A stretch of 33,793 nucleotides of DNA from Fastidiosipila sp. (GTDB taxonomy: Bacteria > Bacillota > Clostridia > Saccharofermentanales > DTU023). The stretch lies in NCBI GenBank assembly GCA_012837885.1, contig DUQI01000088.1:1-33793 (forward strand), in the 5' to 3' direction. The translations under genes and the position numbers were made by a program. The notes under the pieces are model-generated. The model had not been told where the DNA came from and did not search any database. It saw only the letters and a program-made list of their open reading frames with translations. Positions 1 through 9,222 of the stretch are shown piece after piece; position 1 is the stretch's first letter; every line of letters begins with the position of its first letter.

Positions 1-1
1 T

Positions 2-385
2 ACGGAAGAACCGACTGAAGAGCCTACGGAAGAACCGACCGAGGAGCCGACGGAAGAGCCGACGGAAGAACCGACCGAGGAGCCGACTGAAGAGCCAACG
101 GAAGAACCGACCGAGGAGCCGACGGAAGAGCCCACGGAGGAGCCGACGGAAGAACCGACCGAGGAGCCGACGGAAGAGCCGACCGAGGAACCGACCGAGG
201 AGCCGACGGAAGAGCCTACGGAGGAGCCGACGGAAGAACCGACCGAGGAACCGACTGCGGAGCCGACCGAGGAGCCGACTGCTGAGCCCACGGAGGAACC
301 GACCGCGGAACCGACGGAGGAACCTACCGAAGAACCGACCGAGGAGCCGACCGAAGAGCCGACCGAGGAACCGACGGAAGATCCG
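2..385 (+). repeat. Tandem 12-nt coding repeat (32 tetrapeptide units in the window)
   Basis: Consensus ac[g/c/t]ga[a/g]ga[a/g]cc[g/t]; every 60-nt line holds exactly five units in phase. It ends at acggaagatccg (TEDP). Confidence 0.95.
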
Positions 386-1213
386 AGTCAAGGCTGGACC
401 ATCGTCGGGACACCGAATGTCGGAGAATATCCGACGATCAAGCTGACCTCTTTCAGCGTCCGTGATGCCAACGGCAATCCGATCAACCATGACGGTGTGA
501 CGAACTTTGAGATCCATGAGTCTGTCGATGGTGGTGCGACGTTTGCACAAAAAACGATCACGCAACCGAATTACAACGATGCGGTTATGGTCGTTGGTGA
601 TATCCACTCAGAATTTATGACGCCAAACGGCGAACAGGTGCGTGGTGCCTTTACGACGCTGAAATCAAGTCTCAAGCTCTCCGCAGCTGCTCCCGATTCG
701 ATGGGTGTTATCGCGGTCGACGGAGCTGTCCACTCGCTACTCGGGTTGACCTCCGATGCCAGTCAGATCGACGGTGCCATCGCCCAAGTACAAGCCGGTG
801 ATGAAGGACGCGTGATCTACGACGGTCTCCTGTCGGCAGTCGATAGTGTCGGTACGGCGTCAGCCAACCGTGTTGTCATCGCCTTTGTCAGTGGTGCTGA
901 CACGGGCAGCACAGCGACGGCCCTGAGCCTGCAAGAAGAGGCGATTGCCAAGAGCGTTAAGATTCATATTGTGGCACCGTCCGGCATCTCAGTGCCTGAA
1001 CTTGCGAGCGTGGCGAACGCGACCGGCGGTGCATTCCTCTCTGTACCCGCTGCTGATTTTGGTAACTCGATGGTGCAGGGCGTGCCGAATGTCGAACCTG
1101 GAACGATCCTGCAATATGCGACGACGACGCCGACCGGTACGCCGATGATCGTGCGCGTCATCTACAACGATGGTAATGTGCGCGTGGAACAGGACTTTAA
1201 CGTAACGCCGTAA
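2..1213 (+). CDS. 3' part of a surface-type protein: (T-E/A-E/D-P)n linker followed by a VWA-like domain; 5' end lies outside the window
   Basis: Frame 2 is open from base 2. 32 consecutive in-phase 12-nt units encode TEEP/TAEP/TEDP, then the frame runs into ...VMVVGDIHSEF...RVVIAFVSGADTG...VKIHIVAPSG...LASVANATGGAFLSV, a VWA-like alternation. The track start at 497 is only an internal GTG. Confidence 0.75.
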   Translation, partial: TEEPTEEPTEEPTEEPTEEPTEEPTEEPTEEPTEEPTEEPTEEPTEEPTEEPTEEPTEEPTEEPTEEPTEEPTEEPTEEPTEEPTAEPTEEPTAEPTEEPTAEPTEEPTEEPTEEPTEEPTEEPTEDPSQGWTIVGTPNVGEYPTIKLTSFSVRDANGNPINHDGVTNFEIHESVDGGATFAQKTITQPNYNDAVMVVGDIHSEFMTPNGEQVRGAFTTLKSSLKLSAAAPDSMGVIAVDGAVHSLLGLTSDASQIDGAIAQVQAGDEGRVIYDGLLSAVDSVGTASANRVVIAFVSGADTGSTATALSLQEEAIAKSVKIHIVAPSGISVPELASVANATGGAFLSVPAADFGNSMVQGVPNVEPGTILQYATTTPTGTPMIVRVIYNDGNVRVEQDFNVTP

Positions 1214-2136
1214 TGAATAGCGTCAGATTACGTGAAATCATCTCGGAGTTTAACCTCGAAACGATTCGAGATTTTGGCAAACTCGATACGACGGAAATTG
1301 CGGTCGCGGACGTCACCCGTCCCGGCCTGCAACTGACCGGGAACTTTGAGCATTTCGGTCCCGACCGGATTCAAGTCGTCGGGAATATGGAAATGGCGTA
1401 CCTCAATTCGCTGCAGGAACCGGAAAGAAGGACCCGTATTTCGCAGCTCTTTGCGACCGGCATTCCGTGCCTCGTCATTACGCGTCATCATGAGGCGAGT
1501 AACGTGATGATGCAGTGCGCCGATAAGTACAAGATCCCGATTTTGCGAAGTGCCGATACGACGTCGTCTTTTACGAGCTCGCTCGTCAAATACTTGAATG
1601 TCGAGTTGGCACCGCGTATCTCGATGCACGGGGTCCTGATCGAGGTCTACGGTGAAGGCATCCTGATGCTCGGTGAATCAGGTGTCGGTAAATCAGAAAC
1701 GGCACTCGAGATCGTCAAACGCGGTCACCGTCTTATCGCCGACGATTTGGTCGAGGTGCGCCGTGTGTCGGAAGCGACATTGCTCGGCAGAGCGCCGGAG
1801 ATCATCCGGCATCTGATCGAGATTCGCGGACTCGGCATCCTGGATGTCAAGGAACTTTACGGCGTGTCGTCGGTAAAGATGCAAGAGAACATCCACTTTG
1901 TGATCAACCTCGAGCTGTGGGACGAAAAGAAGGTGTATGACCGGCTCGGTCTACAGGAAGAATCAACGAACATTTTAGGCATCAAGGTGCCGTCGATCAC
2001 GATACCGGTTCGCCCCGGTCGAAACCTCGCTGTCATCGTGGAAGTTGCGGCTATCAATTTCCGCCAGAAGAAGATGGGGTATAACGCGGCCAGAGCCCTG
2101 ACCGATCGGGTGTTCAGACAGGAGTCGTTGCAGTGA
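1213..2136 (+). CDS. hprK: HPr kinase/phosphorylase
   Basis: Walker A GESGVGKSETALEIVKRGHRLIADDLVEV and signature EIRGLGILDVKELYGV. TAATG overlap with the upstream stop. Confidence 0.97.
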   Translation: MNSVRLREIISEFNLETIRDFGKLDTTEIAVADVTRPGLQLTGNFEHFGPDRIQVVGNMEMAYLNSLQEPERRTRISQLFATGIPCLVITRHHEASNVMMQCADKYKIPILRSADTTSSFTSSLVKYLNVELAPRISMHGVLIEVYGEGILMLGESGVGKSETALEIVKRGHRLIADDLVEVRRVSEATLLGRAPEIIRHLIEIRGLGILDVKELYGVSSVKMQENIHFVINLELWDEKKVYDRLGLQEESTNILGIKVPSITIPVRPGRNLAVIVEVAAINFRQKKMGYNAARALTDRVFRQESLQ

Positions 2137-3077
2137 TCAATTTCGACGTCATTCGTCATGATGAAGCCGTCGTCTTAGCATCCGCTCCTTTACACACTCA
2201 CTCACACTTCCGCACCGGAGGGAAGGCAGGTCTGCTCGTCATCCCGCAAAGTGAACGTGCCGTCGTCGCTATCGCGCGGCAGTGTATAGAAGCGAACATC
2301 CCGCTCTATGTCGTCGGACAGCTGAGTAATGTGCTCGTCTCCGACGAGGGTCTGGATGGCGTCGTCATGCTCCTCGGACATGCTTTCAGTAAGGCGCATG
2401 TTGAGCACAGTACGATCACGGCAGAAGCCGGCATCTGGCTCTCCCGCCTCTCAGCCATTGCGGCCAGACATTACTTGAGCGGACTCGAGTTCGCCTGCGG
2501 CATTCCCGGTACGCTCGGGGCTTCCATCCTGATCAATGCCGGTGCCTACGATGGACAGTTTGCCGATATCGTTAAAGAGACACGTTATCTCGATGCGAAG
2601 GGTGAGATTCATGTCTGTCATGGAGATGAGCATCGTTTCGGATACCGGCAGAGTCGGTTCATCGCAGACCGGTCTCTAATCTTGACAAGCAAGATGATAC
2701 TTGGAGAACCGGAAGAGAATATGTATCATAAGATGGCGGTGTTGGCTAAGAAACGACGCGACAGCCAGCCACTTTCAAGCCTCAGCTGCGGCAGCGCATT
2801 CAAACGACCGGAAGGGTATTTTGCCGGAAAGCTTATCTCCGATGCCGGTCTCAAAGGGTATACGGGCAATAACGCCGGTGTGTCGGCGAAACATGCCGGG
2901 TTCATCGTAAATCACGGAGACGCGTCCTCAGCTGATATCGTCGATGTATTTAACCATGTACAGGATACGGTGCTGGAACGCTTCGGTGTATTACTCGAAC
3001 CTGAAGTACGTTTCGCCGGTCATTTCGACCGGATACCGGCACACGCCCATACATTGGATCCGTTATTTGGTGGATAG
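2133..3077 (+). CDS. murB: UDP-N-acetylmuramate dehydrogenase (MurB)
   Basis: HSHFRTGGKA...LVIPQS...GLEFACGIPGTLGASILINAGAYDGQ...SCGSAFKRPEGYFAGKLISDAGLKG. GTG start overlaps the hprK TGA. Confidence 0.96.
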   Translation: MINFDVIRHDEAVVLASAPLHTHSHFRTGGKAGLLVIPQSERAVVAIARQCIEANIPLYVVGQLSNVLVSDEGLDGVVMLLGHAFSKAHVEHSTITAEAGIWLSRLSAIAARHYLSGLEFACGIPGTLGASILINAGAYDGQFADIVKETRYLDAKGEIHVCHGDEHRFGYRQSRFIADRSLILTSKMILGEPEENMYHKMAVLAKKRRDSQPLSSLSCGSAFKRPEGYFAGKLISDAGLKGYTGNNAGVSAKHAGFIVNHGDASSADIVDVFNHVQDTVLERFGVLLEPEVRFAGHFDRIPAHAHTLDPLFGG

Positions 3078-3082
3078 ACGTT

Positions 3083-3961
3083 ATGACAGAAATGATTATT
3101 GTGACAGGTATGAGTGGAGGCGGCAAAAGTACGGTCGCCTCACATCTTGAAGATATAGGCTATTTTTGCATCGATAATTTACCGCCGCAGCTCGTCACCG
3201 ACTTACTGCATGTCTTTACGAAGACGGGCGCGGACGGACAGCATGTGCTCGCTCAGCAGAATCTCGCCCTCGTTATGGACGTGAGAAACCCGAACCTGGT
3301 GGAGCAGCTTCTGCCTGAGTTGGAAGCCCTGAAGAACAACGAAATCAAGGTCAGACTGCTCTTTCTCGATGCGTCCGATCAGACGCTCGTCAGCCGCTAC
3401 AAGCAGACGAGGCGCAACCATCCGCTCGCCAAGCAGCGAACCTTGAGTGAAGCGATCGCGATGGAGAGGGACATGCTCGATACGCTGCGCGGCATCGCCA
3501 CCGACATCATCGATACGTCGGGTATGAGTAATGCCGATCTGAGAGAGATGATCTTTCGACTCTTCGGAGACGAGTCGAAAGGCCAGCAGTTGTCGATCGT
3601 CGTTCAGTCGTTCGGCTTCAAATACGGTATACCGTTCGACTGCGACAACGTGATGGATGTGCGCTTTATTCCGAATCCCTTTTACGAGCCGGAGCTGCGG
3701 GAACATTCCGGTCTCGAGGACGATGTGCGTGATTTCGTTTTCGGCTTTAGCGAAACGACAACCTTCCTCGATTACCAGAAAGCCTTCTACGAGTTTGTGC
3801 TTCCGTACTACGTGAGGGAAGGAAAAGTGCGGTTGTCGATCGGCGTCGGCTGTACGGGCGGTCGTCATCGCTCCGTCGCTTTGGCTGAAGCATTGGGTGA
3901 GTACATCCGCGGGCTTGGCTATCGCGTAATCGTCGACCATCGCGACTTGTTAAAGGACTGA
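3083..3961 (+). CDS. rapZ: RNase adapter / nucleotide-binding protein RapZ (YvcJ)
   Basis: ITGMSGGGKS-type P-loop, CIDNLPPQL, SFGFKYGIPFDCDNVMDVRFIPNPFY, IGVGCTGGRHRSVALAE. Confidence 0.97.
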   Translation: MTEMIIVTGMSGGGKSTVASHLEDIGYFCIDNLPPQLVTDLLHVFTKTGADGQHVLAQQNLALVMDVRNPNLVEQLLPELEALKNNEIKVRLLFLDASDQTLVSRYKQTRRNHPLAKQRTLSEAIAMERDMLDTLRGIATDIIDTSGMSNADLREMIFRLFGDESKGQQLSIVVQSFGFKYGIPFDCDNVMDVRFIPNPFYEPELREHSGLEDDVRDFVFGFSETTTFLDYQKAFYEFVLPYYVREGKVRLSIGVGCTGGRHRSVALAEALGEYIRGLGYRVIVDHRDLLKD

Positions 3962-3963
3962 TT

Positions 3964-4812
3964 GTGAGTTTTTCGGCTGATCTTAGAACGGAATGCGTGG
4001 AGGTGCTCCGCCAGACGGACATCGGTCTTGACGCGCTCCGTTCGCTCGTTCTATTTGCTTCAGGAACAGTGGTCGGCACCCGTTATTTGTTGGAGACGAG
4101 ACACGAGGATTATGCCTCCTGGCTCAAGACCCGATTGTTTGAATCCGGTTGGATAGAGCGTAGCGAGACTCCGCCCTATCGTGTCGAAGTGACAGCCGAT
4201 TATTTATTGGAAGCGGCGTTGAAATGCCTCCGAACGGACGATGAGCGTCTCCTCGGAGATGCGTTCGCCTTGCTCTTTGCCGCCTGCGGTTCGATGACCA
4301 ATCCGCAGAAGGCGGCACACATGGAGTTTCGCATCAAGAATCAGATTGTCGCTGCTGCCTTCACCCAGGCGACTAAAAAGCTCGACGTCGACTTATTGAT
4401 GCTGAGTGAACCGCGCGCCGTGCGGCTTTATCTAAAAGACAGTCAGTCGATCGGCGATATGCTGATTCGGATGGGCACGATGCGGTCGTTTCTCACCTAC
4501 AGCTCGTTAAAGGTCGATAAAGAGGTGCTGAATCAGGTGAATCGCCAGGTCAACTGCGATCGGGCGAATGCCCGCCGGGTGGCGGACGCCAGCGCTTTAC
4601 AGGCCGAGGCGATTTTACTGATCGACCGGGAGATCGGTCTTTCCACCTTGAGCGATTCGCTCGAGACAGCCGCCAGAGCGAGGCTTATGCACCCGGATAT
4701 GTCGCTCGCCGAACTCGGCATGCAGGTATCGCCACCGGTCGGCAAATCCGGCATGAATCACCGCATGAAAAAACTGATGCAGCTGGCTGAATCTCTGCAA
4801 GAAGAGATATAG
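3964..4812 (+). CDS. whiA: WhiA family sporulation/cell-division regulator
   Basis: FSADLRTECVEV N-terminus, LAGITERS-like fold and C-terminal HTH ...MSLAELGMQVSPPVGKSGMNHRMKKL. Directly follows rapZ. GTG start. Confidence 0.9.
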   Translation: MSFSADLRTECVEVLRQTDIGLDALRSLVLFASGTVVGTRYLLETRHEDYASWLKTRLFESGWIERSETPPYRVEVTADYLLEAALKCLRTDDERLLGDAFALLFAACGSMTNPQKAAHMEFRIKNQIVAAAFTQATKKLDVDLLMLSEPRAVRLYLKDSQSIGDMLIRMGTMRSFLTYSSLKVDKEVLNQVNRQVNCDRANARRVADASALQAEAILLIDREIGLSTLSDSLETAARARLMHPDMSLAELGMQVSPPVGKSGMNHRMKKLMQLAESLQEEI

Positions 4813-4826
4813 GGGGTGAGGTATTG

Positions 4827-5201
4827 ATGTCAAAAGAAGACAGTATCATCGCCCGGGCTACTTCGACCAATATCCATATCGAGGGTGAAGTTTCTGTAAA
4901 ACGGCGCGGCTACATTCACATCAATATCGATCTGATGACGAGACTTTTCATCTATCAGGACAGCAATCAGTGGAATAATAATTTTGTCCGTGCACTGACG
5001 GATAAAGATGTCGATACGGTGACCACTTATGTGGCCAATTGGCCGTTGGATGAGGCTTTTGAGATTCCTGGAAACGGATTATTACACTGGCAGGTTCAGC
5101 TAAAAATCGGTGAAGATGTGTTACGCTATGAAGGTAGTCGCAACAGCGATGCCGTGTGGCGTCATGTCACCGCGCTAATTGCTGATATCGGAGGCAAATA
5201 G
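4827..5201 (+). CDS. Hypothetical protein, ~124 aa
   Basis: ORF with strong SD (agggggtgagg) before ATG 4827. The track start 4824 is a TTG one codon earlier. No family recognised. Confidence 0.75.
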   Translation: MSKEDSIIARATSTNIHIEGEVSVKRRGYIHINIDLMTRLFIYQDSNQWNNNFVRALTDKDVDTVTTYVANWPLDEAFEIPGNGLLHWQVQLKIGEDVLRYEGSRNSDAVWRHVTALIADIGGK

Positions 5202-5206
5202 GATCG

Positions 5207-5815
5207 ATGGATTATTTAGAAGGGTTTTTGATCGGACCCGTCTGGAGTGATACGGAGTATCAGACGCGAAGACACGTGATGATACATATCCTGATCGCTT
5301 TCATCATAGCCGCAGTTTACGTACTCTTATTGTTTCTGCCGCGATTCCAGCCGGTGGTGCTGGCGTTGCCGCTGCTTTATACGGCGATCGGGTTCGTCGT
5401 CTTGCTTTTTTTAACGCCTTTTATCTCGGCCTTTTACTACCGCATACCGGCGTATCTCCGGCCGCTTTTATTAATGCTCTATATTTTGAAGTACGTGTTC
5501 GCGTTTCTCACGCTGCTCCATCTCGTCATGCCTTTGTATAAGCCGGATATCGGCGTACTGACCGACATGATACTGGAGCGCATCAACCTGCGTATTGAGT
5601 TGATGACCGGCTGGTTCTCCTTCCTCGGTCCTCTCCTCAGCATGATCGCCGGCATTATCCTCGGCGGACTTTGGCTTGTCGGCGAGGGCGCGTTGGTCGT
5701 CTTGGGGCTGGTCGCCATCCCACTCTTGTTGCTCGCTGCGATCAAAGGCTTTCGCCAGTTGATGGATCTGCTTATCGTCAATGTCTTTTTCAGTGAAGTG
5801 AGACGACGCCGCTGA
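5207..5815 (+). CDS. Hypothetical polytopic membrane protein, 202 aa
   Basis: Several hydrophobic segments (ILIAFIIAAVYVLLLFL, VVLALPLLYTAIGFVVLLFLTPF, LSMIAGIILGGLWLV). 5 nt downstream of the previous ORF. Confidence 0.75.
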   Translation: MDYLEGFLIGPVWSDTEYQTRRHVMIHILIAFIIAAVYVLLLFLPRFQPVVLALPLLYTAIGFVVLLFLTPFISAFYYRIPAYLRPLLLMLYILKYVFAFLTLLHLVMPLYKPDIGVLTDMILERINLRIELMTGWFSFLGPLLSMIAGIILGGLWLVGEGALVVLGLVAIPLLLLAAIKGFRQLMDLLIVNVFFSEVRRRR

Positions 5816-5944
5816 CTCTAAAGGTCACAAGGGCACTTTTTTTAACGAAAGCTTCGTTTTATGTTAATAATGTGTAGTGATAAAGCCATAATTTGGTTTT
5901 AGACTGACGTGGTGAAACGATCATTCATGAACAGGAGGTTTTCT

Positions 5945-7213
5945 ATGTCTGATTATGATTATTATTCGTACGAGACACCTGAGACACCGCCGGAACAAAA
6001 CGAGCAACCGGGGCGTCGCGCGATCGGTGTTTTCGCGGCGATTGTCGCGATCGCCGTCTTGTTTTCTGCGCTCGCCGGTTCCGTCTGGCTGATCGCGAAC
6101 GCCAGATTGACACTGCCGGCGGCTCAGTCGAGAGTCCCGCAGACGTCCGTCGCGGCTGTCGATGTCGTTTCAGAAAAAATAGAACGGTTGTCAGCCGATG
6201 TAACGTCTCAGAATAAGCATTTCTCGCTTGAAGAAGCGGCCAGACTCGCTTCCACCGGTGATAAGACGGCGCTTTCCGTCAAGGAGATCGCGCGCACCGT
6301 AAAACCGGCCGTCGTCGCTATCACGACGGATATATCCGTACGCAATTATGTCGGTGACGAGATGCGCGGACAGGCTGCCGGTTCAGGATTTATTATCTCT
6401 GAAGACGGTTATATCGTGACCAACGCGCATGTCGTGAAAAATGCGACCGGCATACAGATCAACTTGGAAGATGGTCGTTCTTATAAAGCAACGATCGTAG
6501 GCGAGGACACGCAGACCGATCTCGCTGTCTTGAAGATAGAGGAAACCGGCCTGCCGACCGTTATACTCGGCGATTCAGATACACTTGAAGTCGGCGAGTT
6601 GGCTGTCGCCATCGGCAATCCGACCGGCCGCTTGAGCGGAACCGTCACGGCTGGCATTATTTCCGCGCTCGATCGACAGGTGTCCGATTTCAGCCTGCCT
6701 CTGATCCAGACCGACGCGACGATCAACAAAGGAAACTCGGGCGGCGTCCTGATCAATTCTTTCGGTGAAGTCGTCGGTATCAACACGCTGAAGATCGCGA
6801 CCGCCGGTGGCGGTCCGATGGCAAATCCGTTTGACATCAGCACCTTTGAAGGCTTGAACTTTGCGATTCCGATAGATGAAGCGAAGCCGATCATTGAAGT
6901 GTTGATTCGCGAGGGCAAGGTGACCCGCGCGATGATCGGTGTCAGCATCGTGACGATCACAGAAGATATGGCCGACATGCAAAAAGACCTGATCCCGGGC
7001 GTTTTGGTGCGAGAAGTCACACCGCGGAGCGCAGCGGCCGAATCCGGCATCAGACCTGGCGATACGATCGTCAAGTTCAATGGTCGCAAAGTCGCGACCA
7101 TCGATGAACTGAGAAGAGAAAGAGATCAGGCAGCACTCGGCAGCAAGGTCGAGGTCGAAGTGATCCGCGACAATGAAACGGTGACCTTGACACTCGAACT
7201 GAGAGCGGAGTGA
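5945..7213 (+). CDS. HtrA/DegP-family trypsin-like serine protease with C-terminal PDZ domain
   Basis: N-terminal TM anchor, catalytic IVTNAHVV / TDLAVLKI / NKGNSGG, then PDZ PGVLVREVTPRSAAAESGIRPGDTIVKFNG. ATG 5945 preceded by aggagg; the track start 5909 is likely too early. Confidence 0.95.
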   Translation: MSDYDYYSYETPETPPEQNEQPGRRAIGVFAAIVAIAVLFSALAGSVWLIANARLTLPAAQSRVPQTSVAAVDVVSEKIERLSADVTSQNKHFSLEEAARLASTGDKTALSVKEIARTVKPAVVAITTDISVRNYVGDEMRGQAAGSGFIISEDGYIVTNAHVVKNATGIQINLEDGRSYKATIVGEDTQTDLAVLKIEETGLPTVILGDSDTLEVGELAVAIGNPTGRLSGTVTAGIISALDRQVSDFSLPLIQTDATINKGNSGGVLINSFGEVVGINTLKIATAGGGPMANPFDISTFEGLNFAIPIDEAKPIIEVLIREGKVTRAMIGVSIVTITEDMADMQKDLIPGVLVREVTPRSAAAESGIRPGDTIVKFNGRKVATIDELRRERDQAALGSKVEVEVIRDNETVTLTLELRAE

Positions 7214-7248
7214 ATCACCTAAAAACGATCGTGGAATATGCTGTTTTG

Positions 7249-7279
7249 GCGCCGCATCACATGGTGCGGCGCTTTATTT
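7249..7279 (+). terminator. Rho-independent terminator downstream of the HtrA gene
   Basis: gcgccgca-tcacatgg-tgcggcgc perfect 8-bp stem followed by tttattt. Confidence 0.85.
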
Positions 7280-7329
7280 CGCGATCGCTGCACTCCATGC
7301 TAAAATGAGTACCTGAAAAGGACATTTAC

Positions 7330-8442
7330 GTGCGCGGACGCGGTTGGATAAAAGATTTCATATCGCATTTCATCTTGATCCTGATCTTTGCCACAGGACT
7401 TTATTTTGTCTGGAAAAGAGTAGCCGATACCCCTGATCTGGCCGACCTCGTCTGGCTCCGCTGGCTGCTTTATTTCAGTGCCGGCGTGCTGGCCGTGCTT
7501 TTCATCGTCTTCATCAACAGCATCTTTTCCAACTATTATCTGGAGCGTTTCGATCCGGTCAAACCGGACAGTCTGAAGCGACTTGAAAAGATCCGTCGCT
7601 TTCATCTGTCCAAAGCCGAAGCCGACAAGCTTCGTCAATGGGAAGAGCCGATCGTGCAGATGTCCCATATCCTTGCCGGTCGCGGCTATGAGGAGACGGC
7701 GCGCTGGCGGCACGGAATTGTGTACACCAAGACTCGACTGAGGAAGGCGTCCGGCAGAAGACCGATGGTTGACCAGTTTTTTTTGAGTTATAAACCGATC
7801 ATGAACGTCTTGATCGTCGACGGGGTCATTCGTGACTGTATGACGACGATCACGCGAACAAAAAAACGCCGTACAGCCAGCCGCAACTATCTCTTGTTTA
7901 TCACCGACAGCCAGGACAAGTCCGAGTTGACGTCGGCAGCAGCCGGTGTCGTCAATTATCTGGGTAAGATCGCTGAAGGAAGTTTATCCCCGATGCTGCT
8001 CGATACGCAGTTCGGACGGTTGTTTTATCCACTCGACCGCTCCTTGATCCGGATCCACCACCGCTGGTTGCAAGACGCGCTGAGACGTTTCTTGAAAACA
8101 CGTATCAGGGAAGACAGGCCGCTCGCCAGGGGAGAACGATTCAGCGAACCGGAAGTGCTGTCGGCGGAAGAAGCCGGTGTCAGACCGGTAACCTTATCGC
8201 TGCCTCCGATCGATCCGGACGGTCTAGACTTGGCTGATGCTCCGGCGACTGAGGAGTTAGAAGATGACGTGTCAACCGACGAGAATGATCACGCGGTTGA
8301 TATTTCTGAGCTCGAAGCGATTGAAGAAGATCGTGTCACTCCGATGCCCGATCTTGAGAATACGGCGACCGGTCAGTTTAGAAAAGCAACGCTCGATCTG
8401 AAAGTCGAAAGAAAACATGACGATGACACGCTCACCTCGTGA
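7330..8442 (+). CDS. Hypothetical membrane protein with two N-terminal TM segments and an acidic C-terminal tail
   Basis: FILILIFATGLYFVW and WLLYFSAGVLAVLFIVFI hydrophobic segments. GTG start with aaaagga SD. No family recognised. Confidence 0.75.
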   Translation: MRGRGWIKDFISHFILILIFATGLYFVWKRVADTPDLADLVWLRWLLYFSAGVLAVLFIVFINSIFSNYYLERFDPVKPDSLKRLEKIRRFHLSKAEADKLRQWEEPIVQMSHILAGRGYEETARWRHGIVYTKTRLRKASGRRPMVDQFFLSYKPIMNVLIVDGVIRDCMTTITRTKKRRTASRNYLLFITDSQDKSELTSAAAGVVNYLGKIAEGSLSPMLLDTQFGRLFYPLDRSLIRIHHRWLQDALRRFLKTRIREDRPLARGERFSEPEVLSAEEAGVRPVTLSLPPIDPDGLDLADAPATEELEDDVSTDENDHAVDISELEAIEEDRVTPMPDLENTATGQFRKATLDLKVERKHDDDTLTS

Positions 8443-9211
8443 GCCGGTTCGAATTACCCTCGATAAGCAGACATTGACGATAGAAGCGACGTTTCGCTAT
8501 GGCGCTTCTTGTTTCAACTTGCATCCGGCCAGTCAAATCGCCTATGCCGACCTGATCGAAGCGGGCATAAGGCGCAAATGGACGACCAGCTTTGAGGTGG
8601 ACGAGCGGCTTCAACGAGCGCTCGATCGTTTCGCCGACAGCCGGAATCTGCCGAAGAAAAATCGGCCGGATGTCACGAGACCGCTGCAGGTAGAAGTGAA
8701 GATCTACCGTCATTCGGTACACGGAATGACGTATGGCGAAACGGTGAAACCGGCCGCTAAGCCGATACACATCCGTTTGTCGCGGACGACGCTTTTGCCG
8801 TCCCGTGTCGGATCGCCTTTGTGGCGTCGCGCCTGGGGCTTTTTCCGGGTGTTTCAGATCGAGGGGCTCGGTCTCAACTGGACGCGCAAAGAGCGCGGTA
8901 TCATGACGATGGCGCCATACCCGCATGTCTGGCAGGTCGAGTCGGTTGCCGCTCATGAGTTCGGTCATCTGATGGGACTCGGCGATGCGTACGGGGCGAT
9001 CTACCGCTTTTATTATGAAGCACCCGGCACCGACAATTATCTGATGCGAAACAATCGGCGATTGTCGGCTGAGGAGCTCGCGATGGTGCTGGACGCCGAA
9101 CGCACGAACAAGATGCAGTTCTTTCCCAAATCATTTGAGAAAAAGCGTTTTAAGGCCGGCCTGAAGCGTGAGATCGCGCGCATCAAGAAACAGGTGGGCG
9201 ACACGAAATAG
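8417..9211 (+). CDS. Putative zinc metalloprotease (metzincin-like HExxHxxGxxD)
   Basis: VAAHEFGHLMGLGDAYG zinc-binding motif followed by YLMRNN (candidate Met-turn). Overlaps the upstream ORF by 26 nt. No obvious signal peptide. Confidence 0.75.
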   Translation: MTMTRSPREPVRITLDKQTLTIEATFRYGASCFNLHPASQIAYADLIEAGIRRKWTTSFEVDERLQRALDRFADSRNLPKKNRPDVTRPLQVEVKIYRHSVHGMTYGETVKPAAKPIHIRLSRTTLLPSRVGSPLWRRAWGFFRVFQIEGLGLNWTRKERGIMTMAPYPHVWQVESVAAHEFGHLMGLGDAYGAIYRFYYEAPGTDNYLMRNNRRLSAEELAMVLDAERTNKMQFFPKSFEKKRFKAGLKREIARIKKQVGDTK

Positions 9212-9222
9212 CCGGAGCGTCG

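Noticed and set aside
2-385. Regular short repeats resembling a CRISPR array or satellite
   Set aside because: Units are 12 nt without spacers and encode an uninterrupted TEEP protein repeat in frame with a downstream domain.
3203-3940. 245-aa minus-strand ORF antisense to rapZ
   Set aside because: Lies entirely opposite a strongly conserved rapZ; protein composition (many H/R/Q) is typical of antisense frames in codon-biased genes.
6481-7101. 206-aa minus-strand ORF antisense to the HtrA gene
   Set aside because: Opposite conserved protease/PDZ coding sequence; no recognisable domain.
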